From Paracoccaceae bacterium (GTDB taxonomy: Bacteria; Pseudomonadota; Alphaproteobacteria; Rhodobacterales; Rhodobacteraceae): a stretch of 64,000 nucleotides of DNA. The notes below the pieces were generated by a model. The model did no database searches. It saw only the letters and a list, made by a program, of their open reading frames with translations, and was not told the origin of the DNA. This document shows, in pieces, positions 9,761 to 18,058 of the stretch. Both the position numbers and the translations under genes were made by a program. Within the stretch, counting starts at the first letter, position 1. Each line of letters starts with the position of its first letter. The stretch covers positions 620,001 through 684,000 of the forward strand of contig WKFK01000014.1 of the NCBI GenBank assembly GCA_014872815.1. Direction: 5' to 3'.

Positions 9761-10537
9761 ATGAAGTACTTGACTGCCACGGTTTCCGCCATCGCGCTGA
9801 CCGTATCCGCCACCGCGACCATCGCTGACACCGTCACCATTCTTGCCGCTGATCTGCCCCCCATGGTCTACGCTGACGGCTCTGGCCGGGAAGCCGAAAT
9901 TGTCACCCGCGTGATGGAGCACTGCGGCCACGAAGTGAACTACGTGGTGCAACCATTCACCCGCCACTGGGCCACCTATGAGGGCGGCACAGGCGACGCG
10001 GTGATGACCGTGCCACTGGGAATGCCGATGGATGGCGCTCAAACCGCGCCATACATCGCGTATCAGAACGGCGTGTCGTATCTCGCCTCTTCCGGCAACA
10101 ACTTTGGCGCGCTCGATGACCTCGCCGGTCTCAGCATCGCCGCCTTTGAAGGTGCCTCCGGCATCCTTCCTGGCTTGTCAGACGCGCAAGGTTCCTTTGG
10201 CTCCTACCGGGAGATGGCCGACCAGGAAACCCAATCCAAACTGCTTTTTGGCGGCCGCGTTGACGGCATCTTGGGCGACGGCATGCTCTTTGCCGCCTAC
10301 GCTGCCAGCCTGCGTGACGCTGGTGCCTCCGCCGGGGTAGACGCCAGCCAACCGCTGGAATTCCGCGCCATCTTTGAACCTTCCAACTATGCCATGAACT
10401 TCCGCGATCCGGACATGTCGGTGGCCTTTGACCGCTGCTTCAGCGAGTTGGAAGCAGACGGCACCATCGCGGCGATCAACACCAAGTGGGTCGACAAATA
10501 TCGGGACTCTCTGGCGGACAACTATCTCTCTATGTGA
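9761..10537 (+). CDS. Periplasmic substrate-binding protein (SBP family 3-like), orphan
   Basis: This 258-residue protein has a Sec signal peptide (MKYLTATVSAIALTVSATAT, cut near AIAD) and the general layout of amino-acid-type ABC binding proteins: LAADLPPMVYADGSGREAEI near the N-terminus, the NGVSYLASS and LAGLSIAAFEG hinge region, and a final AINTKWVDKYRDS. No permease or ATPase gene is adjacent, so it may serve a distant transporter or act as a sensor-type binding protein. The ligand is unknown. Confidence 0.78.
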   Translation: MKYLTATVSAIALTVSATATIADTVTILAADLPPMVYADGSGREAEIVTRVMEHCGHEVNYVVQPFTRHWATYEGGTGDAVMTVPLGMPMDGAQTAPYIAYQNGVSYLASSGNNFGALDDLAGLSIAAFEGASGILPGLSDAQGSFGSYREMADQETQSKLLFGGRVDGILGDGMLFAAYAASLRDAGASAGVDASQPLEFRAIFEPSNYAMNFRDPDMSVAFDRCFSELEADGTIAAINTKWVDKYRDSLADNYLSM

Positions 10538-10551
10538 CCGCCAGACATAGT

Positions 10552-10615
10552 ATCACATCCCCATGTGATCCTACCCCGCCGGGCATCCCCCTTTGTCCTT
10601 CCAAGTCCGGCGGGG
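10552..10615. terminator. Two hairpins between convergent genes
   Basis: The first hairpin is ATCACAT-CCCC-ATGTGAT at 10552-10569. The second pairs CCCCGCCGG at 10574-10582 with CCGGCGGGG at 10607-10615 across a 24-base loop. There is no long T run, so this is probably a weak or mixed terminator serving the binding-protein gene and the opposing gene. Confidence 0.5.
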
Positions 10616-10617
10616 CC

Positions 10618-11199
10618 TTACGTCCAGTGAAATACCTGAACAATCAGGTCCTCTTGCGGATCAAACAGAAGGACCGAACCAGCGTCTGGCACTCTGCCAA
10701 AATTGGTGGCCTCCAACTCTCCGAGATAAATCGGGTCACGCCCGACGATCTCTTTCGACGTGCGCCCCACATTCCAGTTTGCGTTAGGCCACTGCGTATT
10801 TGCCTCCTCTGGCTCACAATTCGGATCGAATCTGGACCAGCGTAACAGCTCCTGCGCCGTCAACGTGCCGTTTTGGTAGTTGTCACGGGCGTTTCCCGAA
10901 AATCGGGTTTCGTAAACGTCGTGTGCCTCAGCTTCTAGGTCTCCGCCAAGCGCACATGCCGCGCTGTACCGCCCCTGTGCGTCTCGCCGAAACGCGTACC
11001 AACCATCCGGGTAACCTGTCTGTCCCAATATCTGCGGAGGCTCCCCCTCAACAGACACTCTGGGCCGCAAAAAATGCACGGGGCCGGTTTGCCCCGGGAT
11101 CAAAGTGCCAAAGTCGACACTTGCCAGTGGCACGAAAAAATCCCCTTCATCTCCAGCAAAAACGCTCTCAGGTGACGGAAAAAACTGCCAGTGATCCAT
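10618..11199 (-). CDS. Protein of unknown function, 193 residues
   Basis: This is a soluble, acidic, tryptophan- and proline-rich protein without signal peptide or membrane segment. Visible features are an N-terminal beta-rich part (ADFFVPLA-like stretches), a central YPDGWYAFRRDAQGRY, and a C-terminal DAGSVLLFDPQEDLIVQVF. TTGGAG stands seven bases before the ATG, supporting the start. It is convergent with the binding-protein gene and divergent from parE. I do not recognise the family; a DUF1963-like fold was considered but the hallmarks are not clear. Confidence 0.65.
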   Translation of the reverse strand: MDHWQFFPSPESVFAGDEGDFFVPLASVDFGTLIPGQTGPVHFLRPRVSVEGEPPQILGQTGYPDGWYAFRRDAQGRYSAACALGGDLEAEAHDVYETRFSGNARDNYQNGTLTAQELLRWSRFDPNCEPEEANTQWPNANWNVGRTSKEIVGRDPIYLGELEATNFGRVPDAGSVLLFDPQEDLIVQVFHWT

Positions 11200-11368
11200 T
11201 CATTTGCTCCAAGTACTCTCGCACCCAACGGGCACAAGTATCCCGCATTGATAGCACGCAACCGCCATCACTCAACCGACATATCCAAGCTGCCAAAAAC
11301 CACCTTCCCCCCGCCGCAGACCCCTGCCATAATGCGCGTCAAGCAACACCAACAAGAGCAGCCCGCGA

Positions 11369-13327
11369 ATGCCCAACGACCTTCTGGCCGAAACACAGCC
11401 GACCGATTACGACGCCTCCTCTATTGAAGTCCTTGAGGGGCTGGAACCTGTCCGAAAACGGCCTGGTATGTATATCGGCGGCACGGATGAACGCGCGCTG
11501 CACCATATGGTCGCCGAGGTGCTCGACAACTCGATGGACGAAGCGGTCGCAGGCTTTGCCAACCGCATCGAGGTTGAGCTGCACGAAGACTATTCGATCA
11601 CCATCCGCGACAACGGCCGGGGCATCCCCGTTGATCCCCACCCAAAGTTCCCGGACAAATCCGCCTTGGAGGTCATCCTCTGCACCCTGCACGCGGGCGG
11701 CAAATTCTCCGGCAAAGCCTATCAGACTTCGGGCGGTCTGCACGGCGTGGGCGCGTCGGTTGTGAACGCGCTATCGGATCTCATGGTGGTGCAAGTTGCA
11801 CGCGACAAAACCCTGTTCGAACAACGCTTCTCCCGCGGCATCCCGCAAGGCCCGGTCGAGAAAATCGGCGCCGCCCCCAATCGCCGTGGCACCACCGTGA
11901 CCTTCCACGCGGATGAGCAAATCTTCGGCTCCCACCGTTTTAAGCCGGCCCGCCTGTTCAAATCGATCCGCTCCAAGGCCTACCTCTTCTCCGGTGTCGA
12001 AATCCGCTGGAAAACCGCCATCGACGACGGCGAAACCCCAACCGAGGCCACCTTCCACTTCCCCGGCGGTCTGTCTGATTACCTCAAAGAAACCATGGAC
12101 AAGGCGACCACCTACGCCGAGCAGCCTTTTGCCGGCACCGTGGACTTCCAGGAGCGTTTCAACGTCCCAGGCAAGGTCGAATGGGCGATCAACTGGACGC
12201 CATCCCGCGACGGCTTCATTCAGTCCTACTGTAACACCGTCCCCACCCCCGAAGGCGGCACGCACGTCTCTGGCTTCTGGGCCGCTGTGCTCAAAGGCAT
12301 CAAGGCTTACGGCGAGCTCATCAACAACAAAAAGGCCGCGCAGATCACCCGCGACGACCTGATCACCGGCGGCTGCGCCCTCGTGTCCTGTTTCATCCGC
12401 GAGCCGGAATTTGTCGGCCAGACCAAAGACCGCCTTGCCACCGTCGAAGCCCAGCGTCTGGTGGAAAACGCCGTGCGCGACCACTTTGACAACTGGCTTG
12501 CGGCAGACACCAAATCCGCCGGCGCCATCCTCGATTTCTTAGTCCTGCGCGCCGAAGAACGTCTGCGCCGCCGTCAGGAAAAAGAGACCGCCCGCAAAAC
12601 CGCCACCAAAAAACTCCGCCTACCGGGCAAGCTGGTGGACTGTTCCGCCACCAACCGCGACGGCACCGAGCTTTTCATCGTCGAGGGCGACTCCGCGGGC
12701 GGCTCCGCCAAAATGGCCCGCAACCGCAAGACCCAAGCGCTCCTGCCGCTCCGTGGTAAAATCCTCAACGTTCTGGGCGCGGCCAGCTCCAAGATCGGCA
12801 CCAACCAGGAAATCAACGACCTGACCCAAGCCCTTGGCGTCGGGCTTGGCACCAAGTTCAACGTCGACGACCTGCGCTATGACAAGGTCATCATCATGAC
12901 CGACGCGGACGTCGACGGCGCCCACATCGCCGCGCTCCTGATGACCTTCTTTTACACCCAAATGCGCCCGATGATCGACGCAGGCCACCTCTACATGGCC
13001 TGCCCCCCGCTCTTCCGCCTGACCCAAGGCGCCAAACGCGTCTACTGTGTCGATGAGGCCGAGAAAGACGAGTGGCTCGCCAAAGGTCTTGGCGGCAAAG
13101 GCAAAATCGACGTCTCTCGCTTCAAAGGTCTGGGTGAAATGGACGCCAAAGACCTGAAAGAAACCACCATGGACCCGGGCAGCCGCAAGCTCATCCGCGT
13201 GACGATTGACGAAGACGAGCCCGGTGAAACCGACGCGCTGGTGGGTGATCTGATGGGCAAAAAGCCGGAGAAGCGCTTCCAGTACATTCAGGAGAATGCG
13301 CGGTTTGTGGAGGAGTTGGATGTTTAA
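11369..13327 (+). CDS. parE: DNA topoisomerase IV subunit B
   Basis: ParE is the ATPase subunit of topoisomerase IV, which decatenates daughter chromosomes with ParC. The 652-residue protein shows the GHKL ATPase site (E50 and N54 in AEVLDNSMDEA, DNGRG at 81-85, GGLHGVG at 122-128), the QTKDRL block at 351-356, and the TOPRIM metal site (EGDSAGG at 439-445, TDADVDG at 511-517). The length fits ParE better than the longer alphaproteobacterial GyrB. The partner parC is not in the window. The gene stands alone, with a lower-G+C gene following 59 bases later. Confidence 0.94.
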   Translation: MPNDLLAETQPTDYDASSIEVLEGLEPVRKRPGMYIGGTDERALHHMVAEVLDNSMDEAVAGFANRIEVELHEDYSITIRDNGRGIPVDPHPKFPDKSALEVILCTLHAGGKFSGKAYQTSGGLHGVGASVVNALSDLMVVQVARDKTLFEQRFSRGIPQGPVEKIGAAPNRRGTTVTFHADEQIFGSHRFKPARLFKSIRSKAYLFSGVEIRWKTAIDDGETPTEATFHFPGGLSDYLKETMDKATTYAEQPFAGTVDFQERFNVPGKVEWAINWTPSRDGFIQSYCNTVPTPEGGTHVSGFWAAVLKGIKAYGELINNKKAAQITRDDLITGGCALVSCFIREPEFVGQTKDRLATVEAQRLVENAVRDHFDNWLAADTKSAGAILDFLVLRAEERLRRRQEKETARKTATKKLRLPGKLVDCSATNRDGTELFIVEGDSAGGSAKMARNRKTQALLPLRGKILNVLGAASSKIGTNQEINDLTQALGVGLGTKFNVDDLRYDKVIIMTDADVDGAHIAALLMTFFYTQMRPMIDAGHLYMACPPLFRLTQGAKRVYCVDEAEKDEWLAKGLGGKGKIDVSRFKGLGEMDAKDLKETTMDPGSRKLIRVTIDEDEPGETDALVGDLMGKKPEKRFQYIQENARFVEELDV

Positions 13328-13352
13328 ACTGTTGACATAGAACCTGACTCCA

Positions 13353-13378
13353 CCTCCGATAGAATTATTTATCGGAGG
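13353..13378 (+). promoter_or_regulatory. Hairpin enclosing the ribosome binding site of the next gene
   Basis: CCTCCGATA at 13353-13361 is perfectly complementary to TATCGGAGG at 13370-13378, with an eight-base loop GAATTATT. The 3' arm contains the GGAGG ribosome binding site, spaced eight bases from the TTG start at 13387. Folding would hide the site. There is no T run, so it is not an ordinary terminator for parE. This is the form expected of a translational switch or RNA thermometer. Confidence 0.6.
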
Positions 13379-13386
13379 ACATTTTA

Positions 13387-14241
13387 TTGAAGAGTGACAA
13401 GATAACACTTGGCTACGATGGCGGAGACACTGATCACGGAATTGACCCTCGCGTTTTAGCAAATGCGATCTTGGGATTTACGCAGCTGGCAAACAAGGCA
13501 ATCGCATTGGAGTTTGGCGAACAAGCCCCATTCGAGTTAAGAGTAAAAGAGGTCAAGCCAGGCTCGGTTAATCCTGAGTTTATTTTCCATGCCATTGAGG
13601 CGATTGAACACACTGACGAGTTAGTCGGCGCATTTCTTTCTTTATCTGACCTTATCAAACAAGCTGTGCATCTCACAAAACACCTTTCAGGCCATTCACC
13701 GGAAAAAAGAGAACCTGACGGTCAAGGAAGTGTTCGCGTAACCAATCGAGATGGAAACGTACAGGTGTTCAATGTGAACGCTGAACATTTGACTCTGAAT
13801 GTTGGTGGAGCGTCGGACGCAGAGAAATTTGTTCGTTCCCCGTTAGTTCAAGCCGCGGAAGGGTTTTCATTTACCCCAAGCCGCGGGAAAGGGTTCAGTT
13901 TAGATCGCAAGGAAAGCAGCACAGTTCTGCCGGTTAAATCTGGCGCGGAAATACTGGAAAATACCTATGCCGCTTGGCTAACAATTGTCAGGCCAGTTTT
14001 GCAGGGCACAGGAAAATGGACTTTTTCGGATGGAAACAGAAAAATTTCAGCAGATATTTTGGACAGTGAATTCGTAGATCGAGTGCAAAACGGGGGAGAA
14101 AGCTTTGCAGGGGGCGACAGCTTACTTGTCGAAATTCGCGCCGTTCAAGAAAAATTAGGCGGGAAACTATCTGCCAAATTTGAAATTCTAAATGTGATTG
14201 AACATGAAAAGGCAGAAAAAAACGGTGAGTTGAGCGTCTAA
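13387..14241 (+). CDS. Low-G+C gene of unknown function, 284 residues
   Basis: The start is TTG (KSDKITLGYDGG), fixed by GGAGG eight bases upstream and an in-frame stop at 13360-13362; there is no early in-frame ATG. The protein is soluble. Its N-terminal 100 residues are mostly helical (GIDPRVLANAILGFTQLANK) and the second half is beta-rich (VTNRDGNVQVFNVN, NVGGASDAEKFVRSP). I do not recognise the family. A hand-counted 60-base sample at 13561 has 28 G+C (47%), far below parE, and codon use is visibly relaxed, which suggests acquisition by transfer. It is flanked by a hairpin-rich spacer. No transferred neighbour or integrase is seen. Confidence 0.8.
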   Translation: MKSDKITLGYDGGDTDHGIDPRVLANAILGFTQLANKAIALEFGEQAPFELRVKEVKPGSVNPEFIFHAIEAIEHTDELVGAFLSLSDLIKQAVHLTKHLSGHSPEKREPDGQGSVRVTNRDGNVQVFNVNAEHLTLNVGGASDAEKFVRSPLVQAAEGFSFTPSRGKGFSLDRKESSTVLPVKSGAEILENTYAAWLTIVRPVLQGTGKWTFSDGNRKISADILDSEFVDRVQNGGESFAGGDSLLVEIRAVQEKLGGKLSAKFEILNVIEHEKAEKNGELSV

Positions 14242-14321
14242 TACTTTCAATTTTCTGCCTTAAGCGCCTGACCCGAGGGTGGGTGCGGAACGCGCCCTCT
14301 CATGGGGTGAAGAGTGACCGT

Positions 14322-14492
14322 CGCGCCAGTGGCGCGGCGTAAGCGCTCTGAACGGTCGGGCGCGGCGGAATGCAAGGCATTCCGCATTGGTCTGCACCTT
14401 AGACGCTGTGGTTTCCCCGTAGGGTGCGCAGTCCCTGCGCACCATCCACCATCCCCAACACGCAAACCGGTGCGCATAAATGCGCACCCTAC
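14322..14492. repeat. Cluster of perfect hairpins (REP/MITE-like spacer)
   Basis: Four perfect inverted repeats lie in 171 bases: CGCGCCA-G-TGGCGCG at 14322-14336, GCGGAATGC-AAG-GCATTCCGC at 14365-14385, GGTGCGCAG-TCC-CTGCGCACC at 14423-14443, and GGTGCGCA-TAAA-TGCGCACC at 14469-14488. The last two are also joined by a 12-base outer inverted repeat, GTAGGGTGCGCA at 14419-14430 with TGCGCACCCTAC at 14481-14492, making a 74-base element. No coding frame here looks real. Confidence 0.65.
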
Positions 14493-14530
14493 GTCTTGCC
14501 CGCCATAGGTCCCCCTGCCAAACTCCCCCC

Positions 14531-14965
14531 ATGCGCCCTGCCCTTGCCCTGATCCTCGCCCTGCTGCTGCCCGTCCCCGACGCCACAGCCCAAGCCCGCA
14601 AGGACTCTGCGCGGCATCAAAACAACTTCATGTCCCCTGAGAGCCAGCAATCTCGCCCGCCAAAGCGTCAGACGCCGGACCTGCAGCAATGGCCGCAGAA
14701 ACAACCGCGCACAGAGCTCTTCTGTGATCAATACGCCCGCGCCGCCACAGGCATGCGTGGCACCGTGCAAGGCAGCCGTACCGGCACCAATCTCGGCCAA
14801 GGCACGGGCTACATCGGCACGCGGGATCGCAAACAGGCCGAAGCCTTCGGCATGATCGGCGGCGCCATTGGTTCCTCAGCTGGCGAAGCGCAAGACCAGC
14901 GATTTTACCAATTCCATTTCACCGAATGCATGTCCGGCGGCCGCTTGGTCACCACCCCCAAGTAA
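14531..14965 (+). CDS. Small exported protein of unknown function
   Basis: The ATG at 14531 gives 144 residues with a signal peptide (MRPALALILALLLPVPDATA) and a mature part starting QARKDSARHQN. The mature region is polar and glutamine/proline-rich, then contains a glycine-rich stretch FGMIGGAIGSSAGE that resembles a glycine zipper, and two cysteines (LFCDQY and ECMSGG) that could form a disulphide. It is probably periplasmic or outer-membrane associated. It lies 59 bases before another membrane protein gene on the same strand. Confidence 0.68.
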   Translation: MRPALALILALLLPVPDATAQARKDSARHQNNFMSPESQQSRPPKRQTPDLQQWPQKQPRTELFCDQYARAATGMRGTVQGSRTGTNLGQGTGYIGTRDRKQAEAFGMIGGAIGSSAGEAQDQRFYQFHFTECMSGGRLVTTPK

Positions 14966-15024
14966 GTCCGCTGCGACACGCAGCCGTGATCCCTGTTTCA
15001 ACGCAGACCCGCTAAGCTGCCCCC

Positions 15025-15771
15025 ATGGCCGCGTTTTTGCAAACCTATCAACTGCCCCTGATCCTTGTCTGCTTCCTGCTGGGCTGCCTCGGCGCGCTGA
15101 CTCTCTTCCGCCGCACGGAAGACACCAAAGCCTGGCTTATGGCCGATGTGATCTGGGTCGCCTTGGGCGGGGTTGGCGCTGTGGTCGCCATCGCGGCAGG
15201 CATTTATCAAGAAGACAGCACAGCGCTCAACCGTCAGATCACCGTCGCCTACACCGCATCCCGTGCCTTTGACACCGACGCCGCCCGTTTCCGCCTGCGC
15301 TACTGCGCCGAACCTGAGAGCGCTGATCTCTCCAAACTCTGCGAGAAGGTCGAGTTCCTCTCTGCCTCAAGCGCGGAAAACACCGCCCTGCCGCTGTTTC
15401 TGACCATCACAGAGCGCGCCACACCGCTAGAAGGCATCTCGCTGCTGTTTGGCAGCGCCCGTGAGCACGCCGAAATGACCCAAGCTGCCGCCAAACTGGA
15501 GATGGCCGAATTCCTCGCTTTTGAGACCCGCGACGTGCCCACCATCATGGCGCTCGAAGCGATTGAACCCACCCGCCCAGACGTCGCCGCCGACTACCGC
15601 GTGTTGGCGCTGTCTTATGACACGCTGATTGACGACATCGCCGCCCTGCGCGATGCGTGGCAGCGCCTGCAATCCGGCCGCGCCTTGCTGATCCTGCAAA
15701 TCATCGCCCTCTGCCTTGTCGCCTTCGCCGCGCCTTTTCGCTTGGGCCGCACAATCGACAACCTTCTTTGA
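15025..15771 (+). CDS. Inner-membrane protein of unknown function, three predicted segments
   Basis: The 248-residue protein has two hydrophobic segments at the N-terminus (about 8-27 and 38-60), a 160-residue hydrophilic region with three cysteines (RLRYCAEPE, LSKLCEKVEF), and a C-terminal segment (ALLILQIIALCLVAFAAPF) ending near residue 240. The loop is therefore probably periplasmic or cytoplasmic with both ends anchored. I do not recognise the family. The next gene starts 43 bases later on the same strand. Confidence 0.68.
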   Translation: MAAFLQTYQLPLILVCFLLGCLGALTLFRRTEDTKAWLMADVIWVALGGVGAVVAIAAGIYQEDSTALNRQITVAYTASRAFDTDAARFRLRYCAEPESADLSKLCEKVEFLSASSAENTALPLFLTITERATPLEGISLLFGSAREHAEMTQAAAKLEMAEFLAFETRDVPTIMALEAIEPTRPDVAADYRVLALSYDTLIDDIAALRDAWQRLQSGRALLILQIIALCLVAFAAPFRLGRTIDNLL

Positions 15772-15814
15772 TTTCCCACCTTGCCCCCGCAGGGCACTTT
15801 GCTAGTCTCACCTC

Positions 15815-16489
15815 ATGCGCATCTGGCCCGTTTTCCTCTGTCTCGCTTTGATCTCCTGTGGCCGGTCCCTGACCGAAACGGAACAAGCCTTTACTGCCGA
15901 TGTTCTGGGCGACACGATTGACACCAAACCGATCCGCATCACCAAAAACGCGCCGCTGGGCATTCAGACGTTTGAGTACAAAAAACGCCCGCGTCTGGCC
16001 TGTCGCGAGCGCATCAATCCGGAACCCAAAGAGGAAACCATCACCGCCTCCGCCGCCGGTGTGGTGCTCTATGAACACGTCTACACCTCGCGTGACTGGT
16101 CCGTGCCAAACTACCTGCCCAGCTATCCGGAGAAGCTGCATCTGACCGCCGCGATGTTCTTTGCCCATGAAATGGTGCACGTCTGGCAATGGCAGAACCG
16201 CGACATCACCGGCTACACCCCAATGCGGGCCGCACGGGAGCACAAAAACGGCGCCGATCCGTACCAATTTGAAACCGCCTCTGCCGACACCTTTTTGGAC
16301 TACGGCTACGAACAGCAGGCCGCCGTGGTGGAGGAATATCTGTGCTGTTCCCTGCTTGATCCGGAGGCCCCGCGCACGGCACGTCTCAAATCTCTGCTCT
16401 CTCCGCATTTCCCTGTGGAAAACCTTCCCCATCCGGGCTCCGTGGTGGTTTCGTGGGAAGACGCACAGCTTAAGAATATCTGCCGCTGA
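15815..16489 (+). CDS. Lipoprotein with HExxH zinc-metalloprotease motif
   Basis: The 224-residue protein has a lipoprotein signal (MRIWPVFLCLALISC, lipobox cysteine C15). H118-E-M-V-H122 within FFAHEMVHVWQWQ fits the zincin active-site helix, and the downstream QQAAVVEEYLCC could supply a third ligand. It is likely a membrane-anchored periplasmic protein, with a peptidase function inferred only from the motif. It follows two small envelope genes on the same strand, so the three may form one unit. Relatives of this type are usually annotated only as hypothetical. Confidence 0.7.
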   Translation: MRIWPVFLCLALISCGRSLTETEQAFTADVLGDTIDTKPIRITKNAPLGIQTFEYKKRPRLACRERINPEPKEETITASAAGVVLYEHVYTSRDWSVPNYLPSYPEKLHLTAAMFFAHEMVHVWQWQNRDITGYTPMRAAREHKNGADPYQFETASADTFLDYGYEQQAAVVEEYLCCSLLDPEAPRTARLKSLLSPHFPVENLPHPGSVVVSWEDAQLKNICR

Positions 16490-16515
16490 TCGGTGCGTAA
16501 ATCGCCACAGTCGCA

Positions 16516-16549
16516 AAACAGACGCGATACCGACGTTATACCGACGTGG
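16516..16549 (-). repeat. Dispersed intergenic repeat with twin ACGTCGGTAT, copy 1
   Basis: Read on the minus strand this 34-base element has CCACGTCGGTAT, one base, then ACGTCGGTATC, and ends in CTGTTT. The same element lies on the plus strand at 28452-28485 with only three base differences. Both copies sit between the 3' ends of convergent genes. Confidence 0.65.
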
Positions 16550-16560
16550 ATTTCGGGCAC

Positions 16561-16582
16561 AAAAAAGGGGGCCAAAGCCCCC
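16561..16582 (-). terminator. Rho-independent terminator of the PA14-domain gene
   Basis: On the minus strand the sequence reads GGGGGC-TTTG-GCCCCC followed by TTTTTT. It lies 23 bases after the stop of the PA14-domain gene. Confidence 0.85.
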
Positions 16583-16605
16583 AATTAACCTGATTTAACG
16601 GCTGT

Positions 16606-17181
16606 TTACTTGTAGCCAAACGCGCTGTTCGGGATCAGCTGCCGCTTTCCACCGGGCGCTTTCCACTCACTTTCCAGACACGCCGTTCCCTCTTTTTGCC
16701 AGTATAACACCTTGAAATCATACCATCCCGCCTTCGGCACATTCACCTTCGGCCGGCCCGCACTGGCGCAGGGCGTGATCTTGTTCAGCTTCGCGACAGA
16801 CTTGCCGCTGATCCAGACCTGAGAGCCATCATTGCTAAAGAATTCAAGGTCATAGACCCCGGGCTTATCAAATTTGATATAGCCACTAATGTCCGCAACC
16901 ACCAACGTCGGCTTGCCAGATGTCAGCACCGGCGCGCCCTGCCCTTTGTCCGGAAAGTTCAATCCTGGCAAAGGCTTACCGGGCTTGGACCACTTGATCT
17001 TCGACTTCGCTTGGCTCAAATTGCGCACATTGCGCTCCCCGGTGAAATAGTTGACTTTAAGCCCTTGTTTCACACCGGTTGGCTGCGGATTGGCTGGCGT
17101 CAATTCAATCACCTGCGCCGAAACAGCCCCTCCGATGAAAATGGAAACAGCGGCCAAAGCACTGACAATAAAAGATTTCAC
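16606..17181 (-). CDS. Exported PA14-domain protein
   Basis: The GTG at 17181 is preceded by GAGGAG at seven bases, giving 191 residues that begin with a signal peptide (VKSFIVSALAAVSIFIGGAV, cut near VSAQ). A PA14-type beta-sandwich fills the rest: QGLKVNYFTGERNVRNL, GYIKFDKPGVYDLEFFSNDG and VWISGKSV, then WYDFKVLYWQKEG. PA14 modules usually bind carbohydrates. Two cysteines in the second half may pair. The gene is monocistronic, with its own terminator, and is probably periplasmic or secreted. Confidence 0.78.
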   Translation of the reverse strand: MKSFIVSALAAVSIFIGGAVSAQVIELTPANPQPTGVKQGLKVNYFTGERNVRNLSQAKSKIKWSKPGKPLPGLNFPDKGQGAPVLTSGKPTLVVADISGYIKFDKPGVYDLEFFSNDGSQVWISGKSVAKLNKITPCASAGRPKVNVPKAGWYDFKVLYWQKEGTACLESEWKAPGGKRQLIPNSAFGYK

Positions 17182-17284
17182 AAGCAAACTCCTCGCATCT
17201 TGCGTTTGAGGACAGCCTAAATCCATCCGCCCCCAATGGGCAAGTCACAGTTCTTCGGAAAAGACGGAATACGCGTGTTTTGGC

Positions 17285-17938
17285 CTATGCAGGCTGCACA
17301 TCTTCCAGCACCGCCAAAAACGCGCTCCACTTGGAGAACCGCCGATCATGGGGAATATTCTCGACGGAGGTTTTGCGATACCCCTCTGTAAACAAAGCAA
17401 AAGTCACGCCTGCGCGTTGTGCAGTCTCCGCATCTACTTCGCTGTCCCCAACATACAGAACCTCTTGAATGGGCACGTCGCCAATCGTTTCCAATAGCGG
17501 CAAGGGATCAGGCTTTCGCTGCTCAAACGTGTCTCCCCCCACAACCACATGAAAGTACTTTATCAGGTCCAAGCCCTCCAAAACATGCATCGCTGGCTCC
17601 TTGGGTTTGTTGGTGCAAACCCCCATCCGCACGCCTTTTGCCAGCAACACCTCCAGTACTTCTCGCACACCGCCATAGGCCACCGTATGCGCCGACGTAG
17701 ACGCATTGTAGATTTCCAAAACGCGCGCGCTCAGCCGAGGAAACTCAGTCTCTGCTATTTGAAAATGCGCCATCACCCGCTGCACCAAAACCGGTAACCC
17801 GTTACCAATAAAAGAAATCACCGTTGGCAGATCCAAACTTGGCAAGCCCTCTTCGGCGAGCATCTCGTTCACTGAGGCGCGAATATCAGGCGCGCTATCG
17901 ACCAGCGTGCCATCCAAATCAAAGATCACTGTCTGCAT
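17285..17938 (-). CDS. gph: Phosphoglycolate phosphatase (HAD family)
   Basis: Gph hydrolyses 2-phosphoglycolate formed by DNA end repair or by oxygenation reactions. The ATG at 17938 has GGAG nine bases upstream and gives 217 residues starting MQTVIFDLDGTLVDS, with the nucleophile in DLDGT. VCTNKP is motif II, the lysine of QRKPDPLPL motif III, and YVGDSEVD motif IV. The all-helical cap lies between motifs I and II. Related HAD phosphatases with other substrates cannot be excluded. It is divergent from a LysR gene. Confidence 0.85.
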   Translation of the reverse strand: MQTVIFDLDGTLVDSAPDIRASVNEMLAEEGLPSLDLPTVISFIGNGLPVLVQRVMAHFQIAETEFPRLSARVLEIYNASTSAHTVAYGGVREVLEVLLAKGVRMGVCTNKPKEPAMHVLEGLDLIKYFHVVVGGDTFEQRKPDPLPLLETIGDVPIQEVLYVGDSEVDAETAQRAGVTFALFTEGYRKTSVENIPHDRRFSKWSAFLAVLEDVQPA

Positions 17939-18058
17939 GTTGTGCTGCTCCTTGGCCAAAGACTTTATCGGATTTCAACCACGCACGCCCAACAATGGAA
18001 AGCACCAAATGTACCGACCCTCGGTCACACTGGCGCTGTCGACTTTTTTGGGATACCG

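Noticed and set aside
13332-13365. Sigma-70 promoter TTGACA ... TAGAAT before the low-G+C gene
   Set aside because: The spacing between the two boxes is 22 bases, outside the usual 16-18.
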